64,000 nt of DNA, taken from positions 40,523 to 104,522 of the forward strand of contig URXV01000005.1 in the NCBI GenBank assembly GCA_900551865.1, read 5' to 3'. Made by a program: the position numbers and the translations under genes. Shown here piece by piece: positions 26,247 to 34,700 of the stretch (positions are counted from its first letter, which is position 1; each line of letters starts with the position of its first letter). This DNA is from an uncultured Rickettsiales bacterium (GTDB lineage Bacteria; Pseudomonadota; Alphaproteobacteria; RF32; CAG-239). Under the pieces are notes generated by a model that saw only the letters and a list, made by a program, of their open reading frames with translations, was not told the origin of the DNA and searched no databases.

Positions 26247-26606
26247 ATGCTAAAGTTTTTAAGTGTATTGCTGGCCGTGGCCGTTCTTGCTGCGCCGGCC
26301 TATGCCCGCCGCAAAAAAGCCCCCGTTCTGGAAGCCAACAAAGCGTATGTGCTGTATCTTCAGGGGTGCCCGATTTGCCAAAACGCTCTGGAGTATATCA
26401 ACGAACGTTATCTGACCCGCCCTGATGTTGTCCGGGTTGATTTGGAAACCGAAGAAGGGCGTTCGCTGCTGAAACAATGTGCGAAAAAATTTGGTTTCAA
26501 AAGCGTTGTCGCTCCGGTTGTCTGCATCGGCGACAAGCATTTCATGGGGTGGTCAACCAAAGCTGCCCGCGATTTTGACCAGTATCTGGTGGAGCTGCAC
26601 GGCTGA
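26247..26606 (+). CDS. Exported thioredoxin/glutaredoxin-fold protein
   Basis: This 119-residue protein has a Sec signal peptide (VLLAVAVLAAPAYA). The mature domain has YLQGCPICQNA, a CxxC redox centre after the first strand, and a proline in VVAPVVCIG at the place of the cis-Pro loop. This suggests a periplasmic disulfide or glutaredoxin-like redox protein. The CPIC active site is less common than the CPYC and CPHC sites. It has its own promoter and AAAGGAG site. Confidence 0.78.
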   Translation: MLKFLSVLLAVAVLAAPAYARRKKAPVLEANKAYVLYLQGCPICQNALEYINERYLTRPDVVRVDLETEEGRSLLKQCAKKFGFKSVVAPVVCIGDKHFMGWSTKAARDFDQYLVELHG

Positions 26607-26686
26607 CGGCATAGTCTGCATCAGCCCGCTGCCGCCGGCCAAAATTGGCTGGACTGCACGGCTGACAGCGTGGCCGATGGGATGTG

Positions 26687-27157
26687 TCAGACTTTCAGGC
26701 TCATAATCTTTGAAACTTCCGTATATCCCAGTTTATGATAAAAAGCCATAGCGCCGGAATTGAAGCAGAAGACCTCCAGTTCAATATTGGCAATGTTGTC
26801 GGCTTTGGCTCTTGCCTTGACGGCATCGTTAAGTTGTTGCCCGATTTTTTGCCCGCGGAAAGCTTCGCTGACGGCAATGTCATAAATTTTATAATATCTT
26901 TGGTAAAGAAACAGAGTGTCGGGCTTTTCTTCTTTTGCCGCAAAAACGATTCCTGCCACTTTGCCGTCCGCCAGAGCGACCAGGCCGAAAGTGTTTTCGT
27001 TTCTGATAATCCATTCCAAATAGGGACGCGAATGTTCCTTGGGGATTTTGCGAAAATAGTCCGGCGCGCCCGAACAGTGCAGCAGGTTGGATTCGTAAAA
27101 GACATCTAATGCGCCGTCGAGATACTCCGGCGTCAAATCAATAATTTGTACGTTCAT
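26687..27157 (-). CDS. GNAT-family N-acetyltransferase
   Basis: This 156-residue protein has the GNAT core. A central strand (KIYDIAVSEAFRG) is followed by QKIGQQLNDAVKARA, the acetyl-CoA pyrophosphate loop (Q/RxxGxG/A type). After it comes IELEVFCFNSGAMAFYHKLGY, the usual C-terminal strand-helix. The substrate is unknown. ATG 27157 is preferred over GTG 27163 because GAGG lies five bases before it. It is monocistronic. Confidence 0.88.
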   Translation of the reverse strand: MNVQIIDLTPEYLDGALDVFYESNLLHCSGAPDYFRKIPKEHSRPYLEWIIRNENTFGLVALADGKVAGIVFAAKEEKPDTLFLYQRYYKIYDIAVSEAFRGQKIGQQLNDAVKARAKADNIANIELEVFCFNSGAMAFYHKLGYTEVSKIMSLKV

Positions 27158-27486
27158 TTTCACCTCAAATATTAGTGTTTTATTGCACTTTCACCGCCAA
27201 AATAGCTTGGAAATCAGAGAATTTCAAGCACAATTTTCATGTTGCCTTTTTCCCGCCGTTTGATGTCGGCAGTGCCGGAAATTGTTTCTTTATTCTATAT
27301 CTTTAAGGTGATGAAATAAAACGTTCGTTTTATTTCATCATTTTTGATATGTAATCATGATTATGCCGTTTTGTAGTATTTTTCTTGAAAAATAACATTT
27401 TACTGTTGCTTTAAAAAAATACGTATGATAGTTGAAATTAAATGAACGTTTAAATTAAACAATATGAGGTTATCCAGGAGGTTCAT
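27158..27486. other. A+T-rich regulatory region with palindromes
   Basis: There is no gene in this 329-base gap. It holds a 32-base near-perfect palindrome at 27309-27340 and a related 12-base site at 27440-27451, both upstream of a glycosyltransferase gene. It probably contains the promoter of the 27.5-31.7 kb glycan genes. Confidence 0.55.
27309..27340. promoter_or_regulatory. 32-bp palindrome upstream of GT2 genes
   Basis: Two 15-base arms (TGATGAAATAAAACG and its exact complement) flank a TT centre. The core AAACGTTCGTTT matches the inverted-repeat arms at 22.15 and 22.26 kb (AAACGGTCGTAT). Five T residues follow at 27341, so a terminator for an unseen transcript is the alternative reading. 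Confidence 0.55.
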
Positions 27487-28506
27487 ATGCCTGAAATAAG
27501 TGTCATAATGCCGATATACCGGACAAAAGAACAGTATTTGCGCTCGGCGGTAGAAAGCATATTGTCTCAGAGCTTTGGGGATTATGAATTCCTTATTTTG
27601 GATGACAGTCCGTGCGACGCGTCTTTGCGCGAGGTTGTGCAGTCATACCGGGACGCACGGATAAAATATGTCGCCAGTGAGCGGACACTGGGAGTCGCAG
27701 GAAGCTATAACCGTCTGCTGGAGCTTGCCTGCTGCGATTATGTGGCGGTGATGAACCATGATGATCAGTCGCTTCCAGGGCGCCTAGCAAGGCAGTATTC
27801 GTATCTGCAATGTCATCCCGAGGTGGGGCTCGTCGGCACCGGGTATAAAAAATTTGGCGAGATTAACCGTTTCAAAACAATAAAAAATCCTGCGGACGAT
27901 ACCGTGATTCGCGCATCGCTGCTGTTTAAGTCGTCCATACATCATCCGACCATAATGTTTCGTCGCCGCCTGGTAGCGGAGGCCGGCATCCGTTATAATG
28001 AAAATTTCATCAGTCTGAACGATCGTCAATTTTATTACGACGTCAGCCGCCGTTCCCGGCTGGCCAACATTCCCGATGTCTTGTACCGCTATCGTTTTCA
28101 TAAGGATATGGTGTCCAAACGCTGCAAGCCGGAAATATATCGGGAACAATGCCTGTTTCACGATATGTGGTTCAAGTCAGGGGGGATAGAACTGAGTGCG
28201 GAAGAAAAGTCTGTGTTTGACGAATATGCGGCGCAGGGCAGATGCCATATAAGAGATGCGGAAGTGTTAAGCCGCGTTGAACAGGTGTTGGCCAAACTCG
28301 CGGCGGAAAATGCACGGCGGCAAATCGTTCCTGCGGCGGAGTTTTCCGCAATCTGCGCGCAGTATCTTGTAAAACGCTGCCTGAATGCGGTTGTGTACGG
28401 CGGGATAAATTCGACAGAAATCCTTGAACGGACAATCCTGCCGGTACGCCGGAACCGTCTGCTGCAGCTGTGTAACCTTGCTTTGCATTGGCGGGGGATG
28501 AAATGA
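27487..28506 (+). CDS. GT2-family glycosyltransferase
   Basis: This 339-residue protein begins ISVIMPIYRTKEQYLRSAVESILSQ and continues with FLILDDSP. The metal-binding aspartates are in VAVMNHDDQSLP. It is an ordinary cytoplasmic GT-A transferase, probably for a surface glycan. The C-terminal 130 residues are helical and specific to this protein. CAGGAGG before the ATG is a strong ribosome site. The stop overlaps the ATG of the RgpF-like gene. Confidence 0.9.
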   Translation: MPEISVIMPIYRTKEQYLRSAVESILSQSFGDYEFLILDDSPCDASLREVVQSYRDARIKYVASERTLGVAGSYNRLLELACCDYVAVMNHDDQSLPGRLARQYSYLQCHPEVGLVGTGYKKFGEINRFKTIKNPADDTVIRASLLFKSSIHHPTIMFRRRLVAEAGIRYNENFISLNDRQFYYDVSRRSRLANIPDVLYRYRFHKDMVSKRCKPEIYREQCLFHDMWFKSGGIELSAEEKSVFDEYAAQGRCHIRDAEVLSRVEQVLAKLAAENARRQIVPAAEFSAICAQYLVKRCLNAVVYGGINSTEILERTILPVRRNRLLQLCNLALHWRGMK

Positions 28507-30383
28507 AAGTAGCTGTTCATTTACATTTGTATTATCTGGAACAGCTTCCGGAATTGCTTGCCCGGTTGGAAAATCTGAATCGTGCCGACATAATGTGGGA
28601 TTTGTTTGTAACAATGCCCGCCACCGGAAAAAACGCTGCGCATCTTTCTGCTGAGGTTATTTCCCCTGCCGCCAAAACGGACGCTCGCACCGACAGTTTC
28701 GCCGCCGCGGACGCCCAAATCCGCGCCGCTTTCCCTGCCGCCGTCATCTGGCACCCGGAAAACCGCGGCTACGATGTCGGTCCGTTTATCGACTTTCTCC
28801 ACCGTATCAGCCTTGACGAGTACGACTATATTCTCAAGATTCATACCAAGCGCCGTCAACACGGCGAGTACTGCTGTTTTAACGGCGTACGTTTTCATAC
28901 GGCGGCATGGAGCAAGATGTTGTTGGATGCTCTGTTGGAAACGCCCGAAATCGTCAGAAAAAATTTTGCTCTGTTGGAAAATGACACAGATATCGGAATG
29001 GTTGGTAACGGCTTTTGCCTGACCGGAGAGGCAGGTACGTATAAAATGCTGGAAGATTCCATTAAAAACGAAGCTGATAAGATGCACCTGCCACCGATTG
29101 AAGATTTCAGCTTTATCGCCGGAACAATGTTTATTGTGCGTGCCAGACTGTTGCAGCCGTTTTTGCGATACAGCATAAATGATTTTGAAGCCGCAGATTC
29201 CCAAATTCGCGATTATACGCTGGCGCATGTTTTGGAACGCTTGTTTGGAATGTCCGTAACCGCACGGGGATATAAGATTTACGGCGTTAAGTATAAGGAA
29301 TATTATACGGAACGTCTGGTTGCCAGTATTACACGTTTTCTTTTTCAACGAAAGACAACCAAAGGCGGCAAAAAGATATTGAAAATATGCCGGCTTCCGG
29401 TATGGGTATCGCATGAACATTTGCCGGTATATCCGGTGGTCAGGAAATTTTCCAACGTGCCTCTGCGGCACCGCCGTTTGGCCGTTTATGCCGCATGGGA
29501 CGGGAACGGATATGTCGACAAGGCTGATTTGTATTATATTCGCGCGCTAAAAGAAGTGGTGGACAATGTGATTTATGTGTGCGATAACGGTTTGGTTGCT
29601 GGGGAGGCGGAAAAACTGTCGCGGGAGGTCTGCTGCATATTGGCCGCCAGCCACGGGGAATATGATTTCGGTTCTTATAAGCGCGGTTTTGCCTATGCTC
29701 AAAATTACGGACTGTTGGACGGCGTGGAAGAACTGATTTTTTGCAACGACAGCTGTTACGCGCCGGTTCATCCGTTTAAGCCCGTGTTTGACGAAATGCA
29801 GGGGAAAAAATGCGATTTTTGGGGAATAACCGAAAATACGGAGTTTTCCCGCCATATCCAGAGTTACTTTATGGTGTTCCGCCCACAGGTCTTTCAGTCG
29901 AAAGTCTTTAATCAATTTATAACCGGCATTACTGCGCAAAAAACGGTTCAGGATGTAATTGAAAATTATGAAGTAGGGTTGAGCGAAACTCTCATAAATG
30001 CACAATATAGTTACAAATCTTATATTCCGTATCCGGAACAGTATCCGTTGCCATTAAGAGGGGCTACTAATTTAACAGCTTGTCCGGTTTGGATGATAAA
30101 ACAAGGTTCGCCTTTAGTCAAAAAGAAAAGTTTTAAAGAGAAAATTTCAAATGAAGAAGGATTTTTCAAATTAAGAAAAATGGTACAGAACATAAATCCG
30201 GGCTTAGTTGAAATAATCTCATTGAGAAGTGCATGTCTTGCTGTAATAAGTGAGTGTAGAAAAAAAATTAAACGTTTCTTCTACCAAAAGAAAATCACCA
30301 AATCCGGCAAAACAATCATTAAAATTTGTAAAATTCCGGTGTTTGCAAAGCACTGCGATGTTCCGCATCCGGCGGGGAGGTAA
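28503..30383 (+). CDS. RgpF-like protein (rhamnan synthesis F family), two domains
   Basis: This 626-residue protein starts in the stop of the preceding GT2 gene (ATGA). The first half contains WHPENRGYDVGPFIDFL and YILKIHTKRR, which are RgpF-family hallmarks. The second half opens RRLAVYAAWDGNGYVDKADLYYIRAL and has CNDSCYAPVHPF and a DFWGITE segment. Both halves end with a similar stretch (KGGKKILKICRLPVW and KSGKTIIKICKIPVF), about 310 residues apart. RgpF proteins take part in building rhamnose-rich polysaccharides. The DNA becomes A+T-rich near 30.1 kb, inside this gene. Confidence 0.82.
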   Translation: MKVAVHLHLYYLEQLPELLARLENLNRADIMWDLFVTMPATGKNAAHLSAEVISPAAKTDARTDSFAAADAQIRAAFPAAVIWHPENRGYDVGPFIDFLHRISLDEYDYILKIHTKRRQHGEYCCFNGVRFHTAAWSKMLLDALLETPEIVRKNFALLENDTDIGMVGNGFCLTGEAGTYKMLEDSIKNEADKMHLPPIEDFSFIAGTMFIVRARLLQPFLRYSINDFEAADSQIRDYTLAHVLERLFGMSVTARGYKIYGVKYKEYYTERLVASITRFLFQRKTTKGGKKILKICRLPVWVSHEHLPVYPVVRKFSNVPLRHRRLAVYAAWDGNGYVDKADLYYIRALKEVVDNVIYVCDNGLVAGEAEKLSREVCCILAASHGEYDFGSYKRGFAYAQNYGLLDGVEELIFCNDSCYAPVHPFKPVFDEMQGKKCDFWGITENTEFSRHIQSYFMVFRPQVFQSKVFNQFITGITAQKTVQDVIENYEVGLSETLINAQYSYKSYIPYPEQYPLPLRGATNLTACPVWMIKQGSPLVKKKSFKEKISNEEGFFKLRKMVQNINPGLVEIISLRSACLAVISECRKKIKRFFYQKKITKSGKTIIKICKIPVFAKHCDVPHPAGR

Positions 30384-30387
30384 AGGC

Positions 30388-31686
30388 ATGACGGTCAAAG
30401 TCAGCGTCATAACCCCGATATATAATCGGGAACAATGGGTAGAAAATCTGCTGTGTAATCTTCAAAAGCAGACGCTAAAGGAAATAGAGTTTATTATCAT
30501 AGATGACGGATCGGCCGATAAAACGTATGAAATATTAAAGGAGAAAGTCGGGGGTGATAAGCGTTTTTATCTTATAAAAAGCCCGGAAAACGAAGGGCCG
30601 TCTCATGCGAGAAATATAGGCCTCATGCAGGCAAGGGGAGAGTATGTCGGCTTTTTTGATTGCGATGATGCTATTCCGTCGGATTATTTTGCCAGCTTGT
30701 ATCAACAGGCGAAAGCACAGAATGCTGATATTATTTATGCCGCATATAACAATCTTTTGCACCGAATAGGCCAAATCAAGGCTCCGCAGGATAAATACCG
30801 GGTTTTGAAAAACGGTGCGATATGGGATAAACTTTACCGGAAGAAATATCTGAATACGCATCATATTCGATTTACGGAAGGTTTGTATACTGCGGATAAT
30901 TTGTTTGTCTTACAGGCATTTATGCAAACTGATAATATCATATTGGTTGATACGCCTAATTATGAATATACAATACAGGAAGATTCAATCGGTAAAGATA
31001 CCGTAAAACAAAAGAAACGTAAAAAAGATATTGTCGAAGTGCTGAAAAGGGCACGGAAACTAAAGGAAGAAGCGCACTTGTCCAAAGAGGAACAAACCGA
31101 ATATTTGCAATTTTTGCAAAGGAGCCTTAGGGATTATCCAACGGATAAACGTTTCCAAAAACGATTTTATCAAACTTTAGGATTAAAAAACGAACAGGAA
31201 AAGGAAACGACAATGAAACTGGTCATCTTAAAGCTTGTCAGGATGTTTCGCCTGATAAGCAAAGAAAAATACAATCAAAAACGCCAGATAGAACTGGTAA
31301 AGGCATCAAGCTTGTTTGATACCAAGTGGTATTTGGCACAAAACCCGGACGTTAAGACACGCAAAATGAGCGCAGCCAGACACTACGTTAAATACGGCTG
31401 GCAGGAAGGGCGCAACCCAAGCCCAAAATTTGACGGAAACCAATATTTGGCAGATTATCCCGAAGTTGCCGCAAAGAGAATCTGCCCCTTGGTTCACTAT
31501 CTGATCAGCGGACGGAAAGAAGGCAGATGTTACAGCAGTGTGAGCGGAGAACATGTCTCTCCGTCATTTGATGAAATGAACTGGCGTGGCAGATTGCGGT
31601 ATGCATTGGAATATCCAGTGCGCTTGCAGGAAGAATGCGACAAGCTGAGAGCTGAGATTAAAGAGTTAGAACGACAAATGAAATAG
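30388..31686 (+). CDS. GT2-family glycosyltransferase with C-terminal EGR repeats
   Basis: This 432-residue protein has a GT2 catalytic domain: VSVITPIYNREQWVENLL, then FIIIDDGSADKT, then GFFDCDDAIP with the metal-binding aspartates. After about residue 300 it has two units of the type FDTKWYLAQNPDV...HYVKYGWQEGRNPS and FDGNQYLADYPEV...HYLISGRKEGR. These are known as accessory modules on bacterial glycosyltransferases. It ends with a short coiled coil. ATG 30388 is chosen because GGGGAGG lies ten bases upstream and the family start aligns there; an upstream ATG at 30250 would overlap the previous gene. It lies in the A+T-rich segment. Confidence 0.85.
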   Translation: MTVKVSVITPIYNREQWVENLLCNLQKQTLKEIEFIIIDDGSADKTYEILKEKVGGDKRFYLIKSPENEGPSHARNIGLMQARGEYVGFFDCDDAIPSDYFASLYQQAKAQNADIIYAAYNNLLHRIGQIKAPQDKYRVLKNGAIWDKLYRKKYLNTHHIRFTEGLYTADNLFVLQAFMQTDNIILVDTPNYEYTIQEDSIGKDTVKQKKRKKDIVEVLKRARKLKEEAHLSKEEQTEYLQFLQRSLRDYPTDKRFQKRFYQTLGLKNEQEKETTMKLVILKLVRMFRLISKEKYNQKRQIELVKASSLFDTKWYLAQNPDVKTRKMSAARHYVKYGWQEGRNPSPKFDGNQYLADYPEVAAKRICPLVHYLISGRKEGRCYSSVSGEHVSPSFDEMNWRGRLRYALEYPVRLQEECDKLRAEIKELERQMK

Positions 31687-31714
31687 AATTTTATCAATAA
31701 CAGGAATAGTTGAC

Positions 31715-34700
31715 ATGAAAAAGCAGAAGAACAAGCAGGCTATCAAAGCATCAAAATTGGCTAAGATTGAAAATATGAAAAAAAATATAATCACCGTGCG
31801 AAATGCCGAGGGAGAACCAAATACCCAAGCAGAAATTCTAATTCAGAACAAAATAGACTTTACACCCAAAGTTAGTGTCATCATCCCTGTATATAATGTA
31901 GAGGAGTATTTAAGGGAGTGTTTGGACAGTGTCGTCAATCAAACCTTAAAAGAAATAGAAATCATCTGTGTTGATGATGGCTCAACAGATAACTCTTTGG
32001 AAATATGAAAAGAATACGCCAAGAAAGATAACCGTATAACAGTAATAACTCAAAAAAATCTTCACGCTGGTGTTGCTCGCAATGCCGGTCTTGCCGTAGC
32101 GAAAGGAGAATATTTGAGTTTTCTTGATTCCGATGACTTTTTTGAGCTGAATATGCTGGAGGAAACAGTTAAAATTGCAGAGCAGGAAAATTCAGATATA
32201 ACATTTTATCAATATAAAAATTACAATAATGAAACAAAACAAGCAGAAAAAGTGGCTGGAATTAACAAACAATTTCCAATAAATGAAAAAGGATATGCTG
32301 TCTTGCAAACAGAGAAGATAATATCACAACTTTTTACAATATGCAATCCTATGCCCTGGAATAAGTTGATAAGCCATCGCTTGATAAAGGAAGAAAAGCT
32401 ATTTTTTCAATCGCTTCCAGCATCAAATGATGTTTATTTTTCACAGATGATATTAGCTTGTTCGCAGAAAATAGTATTATATTACAAAACATTTGCTTAT
32501 TATAGATATAATCGTAGAGCTTCTCTTAAAAATAGTAGAGATAAATATCCATTAAATTTTTCTTTTGCGTATAAAGGAATATACGATACACTAAAAAATA
32601 AAAATTTGTACGAAAAATATTATAGAACATTTTTGATTTCGTATTTATCTTCAGCATTGTGGACAATTGACCATACAGATAAAGCTCGTAAACAAGTGGA
32701 GGATTTTGTTAAAGAAAACATTATTACAAAATTTTTAATTTTAACAAAGAATAAAGATGTTTTTCCAGAAAATATGATAAAACAGGTTAAAAAGTTGTTT
32801 AATCCAAAAATCATTATATCTTTAACCTCATATCCTGCGCGCATTGAAACGGTAAATCAGACCATAGAGAGCTTGCTCAATCAGACTATGAAAGCAGATA
32901 AAGTAATTTTATGGTTGGCTCCAGAGCAATTTCCGAATAAAGAGAAAGACTTACCTCAACAATTATTGGACTTAAGAGACAAAGGATTAACCATAGACTG
33001 GTATCATGACATTAAATCCTATAAGAAACTAATCCCTACTTTACAAAAGTATCCAGATTCAATAATTGTTACAGCTGATGATGATATTATTTACAGACGC
33101 ACATGTTTAGAAAAGCTACTTCATTGTATGCAAAATAATCAGAATTGCATTATTGCACACAGAACATCAAGATTGATGCTGAAACAGGAAAAATTGGAGA
33201 TATTTCCCAGAATTTATTATGCAAAAAGCAATCAAAAAGAATATAAGGATAAAATAAGAAAGGCTAGTGCTTTTAATATGCAAACAGGATGTGGTACTGT
33301 TTTATATCCTCCACATTGCTTTTATAAAGATATACTAGATGAGACACTAATTATGCAACTTGCGCCAACAAACGATGACCAATGGTTTTGGGCAATGGGA
33401 CTACTGAATAATTTTAAAGTAATGGTATGTGCTAATAATGAGTTTAATATAAAATATGTACCAGGTACTCAAGAAGGAGAGTGTTTGTGGAAAATAAACG
33501 ATAAAGGGGAAAAACTCTATTTTAGAGATTTGAACAGGATACTAAATTATTATCCTAACATAATGAAGATACTAAATAAGGAGGAAGCGGAAAATCAAAA
33601 AACTATTCTTAATATTATGAAGAATGAAGCAAAAAATATATACGCACAAGAATTAATAAATTGGTATCAAAGAACTACAAATAAATACCTTAATTTAAGT
33701 AATCCTAAAACATATAATGAAAAATTACAATGGTTAAAAATATATAATGCGACACCAATCAAAACGTTACTGGCAGATAAATATCTTGTTCGTGATTGGG
33801 TAAAGAAAAAAATCGGAGAACAGTACCTCATTCCACTGTTAGGTGTATATGATAAATTTGAAGAGATTGATTTTAGTAAGTTGCCGAATCAATTTGTAAT
33901 TAAATGTAATCATGGCTCGGGTTGGAATATTATTGTCAAAGATAAATCAAAATTAGATTTAAAAGAGACAAAAGAGAAACTTGATAAATGGATGAGCTTA
34001 AATTTTGCTTTTATATATGGATATGAACTTCATTATAAGGAGATAACACCTAAAATCATTATTGAAGAATACATTAATCCCAACTTTTCAAATCACGAAA
34101 TCCAATGTTGGGTATTTAATAAAGGAATAAAATTTATATCTGTTGAAACCATTAAAGATGATGATAATTTAGAAAGGGGGACTTTTTATCCAGATGGAAA
34201 GCGAACAGAGTTTGAAATATCCCCCAATCACTATAAAATGATGAAAAATATTTCATCAAGAAAAGCCTTTGATAAAGCTATAGAATTAGCTCAAAAGTTA
34301 ATTATAGATGTACCATATGTAAGAATAGATTTTATAGAATATGAAGATGATGTCAAATTCAGGGAAATGACGTTTACATCGGGTTCAGGATTGTCTGTGA
34401 TAAAACCAGATAAATATAATCTAATTTTAGGCAATATGATAAAGCTTCCCAAACTTGCTTATAATATAGATACAGGCGAATATTATAAATTACCAAAGAA
34501 AAGTAAAATTAAACCATATTTACTACTACCGTATAATCTGTGTCAAAAAATATATTTGAAACGTAAAAAGTACACATTAAATAAAAGACAGCTACAAAAG
34601 CAGCTGACAGACGCCCGTATCGATATTAAAAATTTCGGCAACGCGAAAAATGCCGTGGAAATTACAACTTCAGCTAAAATATCAGCGCCAGCTTGGTTTA

